Position numbers and translations under genes: made by a program
NCBI GenBank assembly: GCA_020744425.1
Contig: JAGMUV010000028.1
Location: 682,001 to 746,000 of the forward strand
Length of the DNA: 64,000 nucleotides
From: Dactylonectria macrodidyma
Taxonomy: Eukaryota; Ascomycota; Sordariomycetes; Hypocreales; Nectriaceae
Reading direction: 5' to 3'
Shown: positions 20,301 through 30,232 of the stretch, piece by piece
How the letters are laid out: every line of letters begins with the position of its first letter
Position numbering within the stretch: position 1 is the first letter of the stretch
Notes under the pieces: generated by a model
Told to the model about the DNA's origin: nothing
What the model saw: the letters and a program-made list of their open reading frames with translations, nothing else
The model's database searches: none

Positions 20301-21648
20301 ACTTCTCCAGAATGGAATAACCGTCACGGAGGCGGACAGGGGGGGTCGACATCCACTCTCACGAGCCTCAGAGAACGGTCATGAGGCTACAGCCAGGCTT
20401 CTCCTCGAGAAGGGAGCAGATGTCAATGCAAGCGGTCGGGATGGCCAAACACCACTCTCCTGGACCTTGTGGATAGGTCACGAAGCCACGGTCAGGCTTC
20501 TCCTCGAGAAGGGAGCAGATATCAATGTGAGCGGTCGGGATGGCCACACACCACTCTCCTGGGCCTCAGAAAATGGTCACGAAGCCACGGCCAGGCTTCT
20601 CCTCGAGAAGGGAGCCGATGTTAATGAAAGCGATCGGGATGGCCGCACACCACTCTCCTGGGCCTTAGAGAAGGGCGATGAAGCCACGGTCAGGCTTCTC
20701 CTCGAGAAGGGAGCCGATATTAATATAAGCGGTCATTATGGCCATACACCACTCTCCTGGGCCTCAGAGAAGGGTGATGAAGCCACGGTCAGGCTTCTCC
20801 TCGAGAAGGGAGCAGATATCAATGTGAGCGGTCGGTATGGCCACACACCACTCTCCTGGGCCTCAGAAAATGGTCACGAAGCCACAGTCAGGCTTCTCCT
20901 CGAGAAGGGAGCCGATGTCAATGCAAGCGGTCGGGATAGCCACACACCACTCTCCTGGGCCTCAGAAAATGGTCATGAAGCCACGGCCAGGCTTCTCCTC
21001 GAGAAGGGAGCCGATGTTAATGCAAGCGGTTGGGATGGCCGCACACCACTCTCCCGGGCCTTAGAAAAGGGTTACGAAGCCACAGCCAGGCTTCTCCTCG
21101 AGAAGGGAGCCGATGTCAATGCAAGCGATCGGTATGGCCGCACACCACTCTCTCGGGCCTCAGAAAGGGGTCACGAAGCCACAGTCAGGCTTCTCCTCGA
21201 GAAGGGAGCTAATATCAATATAAGCGGTTGGGATGGCCGCACACCACTCTCCTGGACCTTGTGGATGGGTCACGAAGCCACGGTCAGGCTTCTCCTCGAG
21301 AAGGGAGCAGATATCAATGTGAGCGGTCGGGATGGCCACACACCACTCTCCTGGGCCTTAGAAAATGGTCACGAAGCCACGGCCAGGCTTCTCCTCGAGA
21401 AGGGAGCTGATGTCAATGCAAGCGATCGGTATGGCCGCACACCACTCTCCTGGGCCTTAGAAAATGGTCATGAAGCCACAGTCAGGCTTCTTATCGAGAA
21501 GGGAGCCGACATCAATGCAAGCGATCCTTTTGGTTTCACACCACTCTACCGGGCCTTAGAGAAGGGTGATGAAGCCACGGCCAGGCTTCTCATCGAGAAG
21601 GGAGCTGACATCAATGCAAGCGGTCCTGATGGCCGAACACCACTCTGA
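17389..21648 (+). CDS. PNP_UDP-NACHT-ankyrin NLR
   Basis: Single-exon NLR of 1419 residues. Order: Lys/Arg-rich leader; PNP_UDP domain about 45-335 (YTIAWICALHIEMAAARAI, GLMVGIGGGVP, CFEMEATGLMD, RGICDYSDSHKNKEWQ); NACHT ATPase with Walker A SGKPGAGKST at about 434 and Walker B CFIDALDEC at about 540; a helical region with FIHESVRDFLI; and 14 ankyrin repeats from about 950 to the end (TPLSWASENGHEATARLLLEKGADVN). PNP domains occur as N-terminal modules in many fungal and animal sensors; the substrate here is unknown. The stop falls after RTPL, four residues into a fifteenth repeat, so the array may have been longer. The gene is in tandem with a second PNP-NACHT-ankyrin gene of the same architecture. 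It shows no RIP-type damage. Confidence 0.92.
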   Translation: MDGKRRQHDDHAETSSSYPTKRQRILPNDLDNTIHEPQNASPSHDDYTIAWICALHIEMAAARAILDEIHEDLPRYANDSNTYMLGSIRKHNIVIACLPIAQYGTNNAANVLTHLIRTFPSIHLGLMVGIGGGVPIMADIRLGDIVVGTRVMQCDLGKIVEDGQIRRTAIPRILQNQVGTLVSTLRSTHEREPSRVPSILREKFGGLPGYGRPSVPDHLFRALYDHVSSTPSCDGCDESELVPRRPRGSDDPQIHYGAIASGNQVMRSGTARDDIARQLDVLCFEMEATGLMDILPCLPIRGICDYSDSHKNKEWQRYAAATAAAYARELLSALPVAKTQSKATHMPNSRELFQSCRVSATVANVRYVDRDSSNDHRRRLLDSLRFDQIDARKSTINLPYSKTCRWFLNHPDYRAWLDPGSLEQHRGFLWISGKPGAGKSTIMKFIYLSMKKKDRPQHAITASFFFNARGDYLEKSILGMYRSLLHQLLERYPDLQAVFDDPDLTPHSQDGCPSLSILKDLFRNAVSALGQRSFTCFIDALDECDEQQVVDMVQYFEELVEHSTKGTLLRICFSSRHYPHIELQQGIRLTLEDQRGHAEDLESYIGSRLRINDPALVEELRPQLVKKAAGVFLWVVLVVEILNKEYRQGGLALRKRLAEIPSRLSELFKDILRRDNENMEHLLLCILWILYSKRPLQPEEFYHAIWSGLSLKGLADSGIPTVTGPDASGCIERCVISSSKGLAEITKSKQQPTVQFIHESVRDFLIKDKGLHELWPDLGFDWEIPSHERLKQCCSAYIDYHLARISMVNSDEQGEISKQFPLLEYASCHVLYHADTAASAIPQDEFLTKFSTSDWITIINRFERYKARQYTPDASLLYILADKGFAELIRTQPTEQLCTYIPKERYRYPLFAALANGHKHAVAALLDLPSSFYNGVDIADGLTCRKDFTEYKDRTPLSWAAQNGRTGIVELLLQNGITVTEADRGGRHPLSRASENGHEATARLLLEKGADVNASGRDGQTPLSWTLWIGHEATVRLLLEKGADINVSGRDGHTPLSWASENGHEATARLLLEKGADVNESDRDGRTPLSWALEKGDEATVRLLLEKGADINISGHYGHTPLSWASEKGDEATVRLLLEKGADINVSGRYGHTPLSWASENGHEATVRLLLEKGADVNASGRDSHTPLSWASENGHEATARLLLEKGADVNASGWDGRTPLSRALEKGYEATARLLLEKGADVNASDRYGRTPLSRASERGHEATVRLLLEKGANINISGWDGRTPLSWTLWMGHEATVRLLLEKGADINVSGRDGHTPLSWALENGHEATARLLLEKGADVNASDRYGRTPLSWALENGHEATVRLLIEKGADINASDPFGFTPLYRALEKGDEATARLLIEKGADINASGPDGRTPL
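20248..21645 (+). repeat. Coding ankyrin array, 99-bp units
   Basis: Fourteen units plus a partial one. Units 3-4 and 11-12 share the rare TLW-GHEAT variant followed by the same next unit, indicating a block copy of about eight units. Confidence 0.85.
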
Positions 21649-22094
21649 AGGGAGCGCAGTTACAGTCCACCTAATTCCGGCTTGCAGGAACATTGAGCAA
21701 GAAGATACAATCAGTTGTTGCAGGATCAACGGTTGTTATTAGCTGCCCTAAGTCGCATTAGTAATAAAGTTCTTCAGCCAATGGACCGGACTCTTGAGAC
21801 GGCAACGGACATGTAGAAACGACAAAACAGGTTAGGCTTCTTTTTGCTTTCTAGACTATTGAGATTCAGTCATCGCATACAATACCCTATTATTATTTTT
21901 CTACCTTTCGCTCTCGGAGGGTTGTAGGGGCCACGGGAAATTTATTGTCTTCTGGGCATGACATTCGAAACTTCAAGGAACGACTAGCATTAGGGCTGAG
22001 CAATGCAATGCCCCGTAAGCAAGGCTTCTTACATCAGGTGGCCAGAATATTATAAGAGTCCACGGGCTCTTCACTACAGTCTGCCCTCCTAATA
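21649..22094. other. Spacer without recognisable gene
   Basis: 3' flank of the ankyrin gene. No coding signal; 22040-22094 leads into the dispersed repeat. Confidence 0.4.
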
Positions 22095-22330
22095 CAGTGC
22101 TGGGTATGCCTGAGCGTGGATACGCGGGAACCCACAGGCGCCCCAATACAGTCTGTCTGAGCGTGGATACGCGAGACTCCACGTGCTCCTACTATAACCG
22201 TGGATACGCGAGAATCCACAGGCGGCGCCCCAACACGGTGCTGGGTGCAGTGACTAGATACGCGAGGATCCGAGGGCGTGACTTGGTGGGTTCTCTTCTT
22301 TTTTGTGGGAGCCCTGGAAGCACTGGACCT
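22095..22330. repeat. Dispersed minisatellite-like repeat, copy 2
   Basis: Same element as at 15735-15925, same orientation, with three to four GTGGATACGCG-AATCCAC hairpin units against two to three there. It shares the flanking GACTTGGTGGGTTCTC and GGAAGCACTGG part. Unit number differs, as in minisatellites. Confidence 0.8.
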
Positions 22331-23640
22331 TCAGAGCTCTTTGATCGCCGTGGTAACCTTGGTAGTGGGATGTGTGATTTGGCCATTTGCACTTTATTGG
22401 ACCTGATCTAATGTGCGACCGTACAAGTGAAGTTCGTGGCACTGACACAGCTACTGGCAGCACACATGCACACAGGCGCTCTGTTTCGTGATACTAATCT
22501 GCTCCCCCAAAAACGTGTAGAATTATGATCAACCTTCTATTTCGTGACTCTAGTTGCCTAGGTGTGCCCGTTCTGCACTTTTAATCCAATGCATCCACTG
22601 CCGCCAGCCGTGCTGACGCTCGCCACTGCGCGCAACATCAGGTCCAAAACGAGGCTAGGGCAGAAAGTGTAAGGAGGGCTTGAGGAACATCTGTCCTTTG
22701 GCCAGACGAGATTCAGGTCCATACACTCCGTGATGAAGATCTCCCGACCGGACACGAGCTGGTAGTGGAGCAGACGCAGCGGTATGGGTCAGGTCGTGAC
22801 CCAGAGTCAGCTGTGAATGCTAACCAGCCGCTCCAGGTCAAGCTCCTCCTCAATGCAGGTCGTGACTCGACAACCTGCGGCAGCCAAGTCACGAAGCTCT
22901 GTGCAGTACGATGCAGGCGAGAATGGTAGGGGCTGGTTGTGAACGTGTCGCGACGCGTCGGCGCCACGCTGGTCTTGTTCTCGACTGGCTGGTGTGGAGA
23001 ACGGAGAACTCTATTGACAGTTTTGTTAGCCCAAACACGTCGGCGACGGGGAAGCATGAACTCGAGTACTCGACTCTGCTGCCTTGGGGAATTTGCCCAT
23101 AAGCAGGTTCATTACTTGAAGAGACGAGGCGTTGCTGTGGACGGCGGGCTGGACACAACAATAACGTATGATTGGTGAAGAGCGTGTGATGCCGCCCTGC
23201 GGTACCAGCATGGGAATGGCATTATTGGGTGAGAGGTGCTTATTCAACTGCGAGTAAGCGCCCGTGGTCGAGGGGGGTCAGCAGATAACTGATCACGGAT
23301 TTCTAACCAACTTGCTTCTGCCCAATGCTGCCCAACCGCATTTTGTTTGAGCGATGATCGCGTTGTCGTGGCTTCTTCCATAATCGTTATACTTTTTCAG
23401 GTACTGTACGCTCTGTCAATTGAACTTCAGCGCAAATCCTAAAATCCCACTGAACCCTCGCGATTAGAGAGGACAAGCTGCGCTGTCAGGTTGGTTGTTG
23501 TGATTGGCAATCGCAGCGGTCCGCAGGCGGATGCAACTGGTCCAGGTGGGGGGGCAGTAATCTTTCTGAGAAACCTCGGCGACCAAACGCTACTCGTCCT
23601 TCGTAGGTCACTCTGCCTCTGGGTCATACTGCGAGCGAAC
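22331..23640. other. Spacer of 1.3 kb without recognisable gene
   Basis: Several overlapping short frames on both strands, none with a domain. The last few hundred bases should carry the promoter of the next PNP-NACHT-ankyrin gene. Confidence 0.4.
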
Positions 23641-26600
23641 ATGTCTCAACCTAACGACTACACGGTCGCCTGGATATGCGCCATAAGAACCGAGTACGTT
23701 GCCGCGCGTGCTTTTCTTGACGAAAAGCATGACCAACCCGAATATGTGTCCCTCAATGATGACAATGTTTATACATTGGGCAAAATCGGGAAACACAATG
23801 TCGTCATCGCCGCCTTGCCGGACGGGGAATACGGAATAGCTGCAGCAGCAAGCGTCGCAGGAGATATATTGAACAGCTTCCCAAACGTCAGATTTGGTCT
23901 GATGGTCGGAATCGGCGGTGGCTCGCCAACCCAAAAGCACGATGTCCGCCTGGGTGATGTCGTTGTCAGTGCACCTCGCGATGGGAAGGGTGGTGTGTTT
24001 CAGTATGACTTTGGAAAGACCATCCAAGGTCAGAAATTCCATACGACGGGTTTCTTGAACCAGCCTCCCAGACTCCTGCGAGCAGCGATAAATGATCTTA
24101 GAGCCCAGTATGAAGAGCAAGGTCATCACCTTCAAGATGCCATCAACACCGTTCTTAAGAAAACACCAAGATTGCAGAAGAACTACAAGCAGCCGGACCG
24201 AAGCAGCGATAGGCTGTATCAAAGCGGATTCGTCCATCCTCCAGAAGATGAATCAGGCTGTGCGGCAATCTGTGGTGATGACCAATCAAACCTGATAGTG
24301 CGACCCGAAAGGACCGAGGACGAAGACAATCCGGTAATCCACTACGGCCTAATTGCTTCAGCAAACCAGTTAATGAAGGACGCTTTGGCTCGGGACAAGC
24401 TGGCAGCGGAGAAAGACGTTCTGTGTTTCGAGATGGAAGCCGCAGGGCTAATGAACCGCTTTCCGTGTCTGGTCATTCGTGGTATATGCGACTACTCGGA
24501 TTCCCACAAGAACAAGGAGTGGCAGGGCTATGCAGCCATGGTGGCTGCTGCATATACGAAGGATCTTCTCTCCCGAATAACTCCAAATAGGGTTAAAGCT
24601 GAAAAGAAGATCGGCGATATGCTATCCGGTAATTCTACTGTCTAGAATTATACTATTAATATATGTTAATCCTATATACAGGCCTCCAAGAAGCTGCAGA
24701 AGAGTCCCGGGACATTTTAAAGAAGCAGCTCCAAACTCAGGAAGATCTAGCCAAGGAGAGGCTGTCCGAAAAAGAACAAGAGTGTCACCAGCTGTTCCGC
24801 CTCACAACCGGCAACCCATACGAGTGGTATAAAGACCGAGTGGAAGAAAGGGTTGAACACACGTGCATGTGGTTCCTCAAGCACGAGCACTTCCAGACCT
24901 GGTTGAACCAAGAGTCTGGCCCCCTGTTAGTCTCAGCGGATCCTGGCTGTGGAAAGTCGGTGCTAGCCAAGTACCTGATCGACCACGGCCTGCCGCGATC
25001 GACAACCATCTGCTACTTCTTCTTCAAAGACCAAGACCAGAACACCGTCCGGCAGGCGCTTTGCGCACTACTTCACCAGCTCTTCTCTCAGAAGCCATCT
25101 TTGATCGAACATGCCATGCTACAATTCCGCAAGGATGGGCAAGGTTTGATCAACTCTACACAATCACTCTGGGCGGTTCTACGAAATGCTATAAAAGATC
25201 CCCAGGCAGGACCTGTAATCATGGTCCTTGATGCCCTGGATGAATGTGCCGAATCAGAGTTTGCAGACCTGATGCGGAATGTGGAGAGCCAATTCCGCCG
25301 CGACTTCCGCAGCGACCATTTAGGCCACGGCAAGTTGAAGTATCTTCTAACATGCCGCCCGTATGAACAGATTATGTCCAAGTTCCGCGGCTTATTAGAT
25401 GCTTTCCCAAATATCCGTATACCAGGAGAGGAAGAGTCAGAAACGATCAGTCAGGAGGTGAATTATGTTATTATGCGCCGGGTCAATCAGCTGTCGATGA
25501 AGAAGCGCCTCTCATCCGAAATCAAGAGCCACCTGCAGAAAAGACTACAGGAGACTACCCACCGCACTTATCTCTGGGTGTACCTTGTGTTTAACTACTT
25601 ACAGAACGAAGACTTTAAAAAGACACTAAAGGGGGTTGAGTCCACTATTGCAACACTTCCGAAGAGTATTAATGAGGCATATGAGCAAATTCTTAATAAG
25701 ACTAAGGAAGATCCGATGGTTCGGACGATGGTTCGGAAAGCCTTAAGTATTATCTTAGCGGCGAGCCGGCCGCTAACACTCTCGGAAATGAACGTTGCTA
25801 TGAATATAGACTACACATCACAGTCTATTCATGACCTCGACGTAGAGGATGAAGAGGACTTCAAGACGCGTCTCAGATCTTGGTGTGGATTATTCGTCTC
25901 AGTCTATCAAGGCAGTATTTATTTCCTTCACCAAACAGCTCGCGAGTTTCTCCTCGCAGATTTAGCATCGCCCACAACTGTTTCATCAGAGCTGCGCTGG
26001 CATCGCTCCATCACTACCCAAGACGCACACGCCGTCCTTGCGGAGCTCTGCGTACTCTATCTAAACTTCTTCAATTCTAATGTTAGTCTACTGACAGATG
26101 CGAATGGGGAAGCCGCCTGCTCTATCGATAGATACGCCTTCTTAGATTACTCGGCCCAAACTTGGGGCGCTCACTTCCGCGAGGCTGGTATTATTAATAG
26201 CACTGCTATTATACCTTTTGCTCTGAGAATTTATGATCCGGATTCGAAGAGCTATTCAGTATGGTTTAGAATTTACTGGAAGACTGCACATATGAGGACT
26301 ACCCAGTATTTTACGGACCTCATGGTAGCATCATACTATGGCCATCAGGTCGTCGTTAAGCTGCTGCTCGAGAAGGGTGCCGACATCGAGGCCAAGGACA
26401 GCGGGTATGGTTTGACGCCACTATTATGGGCCGCTGGGAAGGGGCACGAGGCCATCGTCAAGCTGCTGCTCGAGAAGGGCGCCGATGTCGAGGCAAAGGA
26501 CGAAGATGGTCGGACGGCGCTATCGCAGGTCGCCGCTAGTGGACATAAGGCCATCGTCAAGCTACTGCTCGAGAAGGGCGCTGACGTCGAGGCGAAGGCC

Positions 26601-28019
26601 AAAGATGGTTGGACGGCGCTGTTGCGGGCCGCCGATAAGGGGCACGAGGCCATCATCAAGCTGCTGCTCGAGAAGGGCGCCGACGTCAAGGTAAAGGCAA
26701 AAGATGGTTGGACGGCGCTATCGCGGGCTGTCGATAAATGGCACGAGGCTATCGTCAAGCTGCTGCTCGAGAAGGGCGCCGATGTCGAGGTGAAGTCCAA
26801 AGATGGTTGGACGGCGCTATCGCGGGCCGCTGGTAAGGGGCATACGGCCATCGTCAAGCTGCTGCTCGAGAACGGCGCCGACGTCGAGGTGAAGTCCAAA
26901 GATGGTCGGACGGCGCTATCGCAGGCCGCCGCTAGTGGGAATAAGGCCATCGTCAAGCTACTGCTCGAGAAGGGCGCTGACGTCGAGGCGAAGGCCAAAG
27001 ATGGTCAGACGGCGCTATGGCGGGCCACCATTTGGGGGCATGAGGCCATCGTCAAGCTGCTGCTTGAAAAGGGCGCCGACGTTAAGGTTAAGAATAAGTA
27101 TAGTGAGACGCCGCTATCGCAGGCTGCCGCTAGTGGGCGCGAGGCTATCGTCAAGCTGCTGCTCGAGAAGGGCGGCGCCGACGTCGAGGCGAAGGACGAA
27201 GATGGCTGGACGGCGCTATCGCGGGCCGCTGGTAAGGGGCATACGGCTATCGTCAAGCTACTGCTCGAGAAGGGCGCTGACGCCGAGGCGAAGCACTGGG
27301 ATGGTTGGACGGCGCTGTTGTGGGCCACCCTTGGGGGCCATGAAGCCATCGTCAAGCTGCTGCTCGAGAAGGGCGTTGACGTCGAGGCGAAGGCCAAAGA
27401 TGGTCGGACGGCGCTATCGCAGGCCGCCGCTAGTGAGCACGAGGCCATCGTCAAGCTGCTGCTCGAGAAGGGCGCTGACGTCAAGGCGAAGGACGAAGAT
27501 AGTAGGACGCCGCTGTCGCGGGCCGCCGAGAAGGGGCACGAGGCCATCATCAAGCTGCTGCTCGAGAAGGGCGTTGACGTCGAGGCGAAGGCCAAAGATG
27601 GTCGGACGGCGCTATCGCAGGCCGCCGCTAGTGGGCACGAGGCCATCGTCAAGCTGCTGCTCGAGAAGGGCGGCGCCGACGTCGAGGCGAGGGACGAAGA
27701 TGGCTGGACGCCGCTGTCGCGGGCCGCCGATAAGGGGCATGAGGCCATCGTCAAGCTGCTGCTCGAGAAGGGCGCCGACGTCAAGGCTAAGAATAAGTAT
27801 AGTGAGACGCCGCTATCGCAGGCCGCCGCTAGTGGGCATGAGGCCATCGTCAAGCTGCTGCTCAAGAACGGCGCTGACGTCGAGGCGAAGGCCAAAGATG
27901 GTCGGACGGCGCTATGGTGGGCCACCCTTTGGGGGCACGAGGCCATTGTCAAGTTGCTGCTCGAAAAGGGCGCCGACGTCGAGGCGAAGGCCAAAGATAG
28001 TCGGACGGCGCTTGCATAG
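23641..28019 (+). CDS. PNP_UDP-NACHT-ankyrin NLR, second copy
   Basis: NLR of 1441 residues from exons 23641-24628 and 24682-28019; the 53-nt intron (GTAATT...TACAG) joins DMLSG to LQEAAEE. The ATG at 23641 is chosen because MSQPNDYTVAWICAIRTEY aligns with the other PNP domains; an upstream open stretch from 23491 lacks homology. PNP_UDP about 5-310 (GLMVGIGGGSP, CFEMEAAGLMNRFPC, RGICDYSDSHKNKEWQ); Walker A SADPGCGKSVLAK about 417; Walker B VIMVLDALDEC; HQTAREFLL after the ATPase; 17 ankyrin repeats from about 874 (HEAIVKLLLEKGADVEAK). Two repeats carry one extra Gly (KGGADV), making them 34 residues. The protein stops at TALA, inside an eighteenth repeat. Same architecture as the gene at 17389 but a diverged sequence, so an old duplication. 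Confidence 0.92.
26320..28016 (+). repeat. Coding ankyrin array, 99/102-bp units, GC-rich
   Basis: Seventeen units. Low sequence diversity leaves long frames open in other phases and on the opposite strand (for example 26902-28269 on + and 27005-28030 on -); these are shadows. Confidence 0.85.
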
Positions 28020-30232
28020 CCTACAACCAATAAGAGCCTTCAATACCTTGATATCGCCTTCCCAAACCAATTCCTACCGTGAATGGCGAAGTAGCGCTTG
28101 CTCCCTTCCCCACCTAATGTCAGACTATCTGGGCTTGGACCCGGCAGTTATGGCAGTCATAACAGCATACTGTCTAATTTTAATAACTTTGTCCAGAGGT
28201 GAGTTGAAGGGGTCCAGGTTCATTTATAGCTATGATCTTCATGTGCAGAATAGGACACTAAACACTTGAAGAATAGCTTCAAGCTAGTTCGCTGGTAATA
28301 CTACCCACGGGAATCCGCAGAGAGAGACAGAACAGGCAAGGAAGCACAAGCAAGAAGCAAACACAGTATGGGCATAAGGAGACAAGGACACAAATTGGGC
28401 AATGTATGTGTATATTAGTAATTAGAGCCGTTTCGTTGGTTCGTTCGTTCGTTCGTTATTTAACGCCTTGGACCACACCTCCCGAGGGGTATAAGGTGTG
28501 CGAGAGTCCATCTAGCCATGCCAGCATCTGGACCGTCCGGGTCAGTTTGCACTTCGGGGGGACTAGATCAACGGTAGTCCACATCCATCCCATACCAAGC
28601 TGCACCAAAACACCCCAAATCCCTTTAAATACTACATGCCTCACGGGTTCGAGCCTCGACGTGCCCTGAGGCGGATCTCTCGACCTGGGTGCCAAGAATA
28701 GTCGCTGCACGTGCAGATTCACAGCCTTGAATCGGTCGGGATGCCAGGTGACGACCCGTAGCCTCGGCCGCGTCTTGCGGACGGAAGGCGTATCCAGGCC
28801 AAGATAGGCGTCCTTGGTTGGTTGGCTTCAACCTGCCTTCGGCTGACTCCTGAAGCCGTGTCCCTGGTGGTGGAAGCCGTGCGGGGTTCTCCCAACCACC
28901 GCCACCGCAATCGTCCTCACTACGGAGTGCCTTTCGACCAAGAATGGCAAGCTGCATTCGTGACCGTCGAACGTCGGCGACAAGTTGGGCATTCCCTCGG
29001 TGCAAACACACCGTCGCTGCTCGATCGGGTGGGCCGTGCTTGGTTACGAGGCGCTTCTCGTGTTGTCTTTATTTGTATGTCGCATAGAAGAGTGATAGTG
29101 GAGGAGGCAGATGCGTCAAGTTGTTTCGATTGCGGTCACTGTGATTCCTAGACACGGTATATGATGGGCAGACGGGAGAGAAGGCCTGGGCCGCAGCTGA
29201 CAACTAATCTTGAGGCGAGCTCGCATGCCTCGTGCGAGTCCTCATAACAGGGTCCGATTTTGCTACTGGCTAAGCCATGTCTTGGTCGAAATAAAAGGAC
29301 CGTGAAAGAATGCTGATGTTGGTGTTGTGAAAGGCCAGGTACCTGAATCATGTCGCGGGGGACGACGGCACATAGCGTCGGCTTGAGCATCTCCTCAGAA
29401 TCCCGGTTACGGTGGCCGAGACGCAATTCCAAAACGGAGGCGGAGTGGGACAGTGACGGTCTGGGGACTTGGGTCATCTTGCACCACTCCGTCACATCAG
29501 CACCTTTTGCGTTGACATGTCCACGAACACCTACAGTACCTCAATCCGCCTCCCAGCTCTCAGGGAACATGAGAAACCGCGCGGGCCGACGCGTCACGTC
29601 GCGTCCCATGCCACAATTGTTGAGACTGCCACGTTCACGGCCCGGTGTCGGCTTCCAGAATCTCCATCCGTCTCCAGGGTGATGTGGGCGGCTGGTGTAC
29701 ATAGGCTTCCTTGGTGCCAGGGGTTTTACCAAAAGATGCAAGGTTGGGGGGAACCTACGTCAGAGCTGAGCTGACCACGATGAACTGCGCTGATGCCTGC
29801 CCACCCAGCGGGAGAGCCAACGCTGGCGGAGCTCCCCCGGCTCCCCCAGCTCCTCGGGTCGCGTAATTGGCTCGAGGGCCAAGAGCAAAACGCACATTTT
29901 CCCTCTATGCCCAAAGCAAAGCGGGGTTTGGCGTCAAATGACGTTTTTCCAGCCCGCCTCATCTCGTTATCTGTCCAATATCAATCGGCTAGCAGCCACA
30001 ACAATCACTCGAGCGATGGTTTTGTGGCTGACATTGCAAGTTGATTGGAAACCGATAATCCAGGGCTGCCTGCATGTAATTGCTGCCTGACGTCCAGTAC
30101 GCCACCACGGCGGTTCGACGTGAAAGGCGGGCAAAGTTCCCGCTCCAACCAGCAATGCATGCTCTTCAATACTCTTGACTGCCATCCACTGTAAATATCC
30201 CTCCGACGCGAATTGGTCCCTTGCGCACGAAC
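28020..30232. other. Spacer of 2.2 kb without recognisable gene
   Basis: No domain-bearing frame on either strand. It contains a short GTTC microsatellite at about 28437-28459. The final part should contain the promoter of the HeLo-like-NACHT gene. Confidence 0.4.

Noticed and set aside
26345..28269. Minus-strand frames 26345-26998 and 27005-28030, and plus-strand alternative frame 26902-28269 (455 codons)
   Set aside because: Shadows of the GC-rich ankyrin array; only low-complexity Ser/Ala or Arg/Pro-rich products without domains.
28436..28460. GTTC microsatellite considered as a regulatory element
   Set aside because: Simple short tandem repeat of about five units with no gene context.
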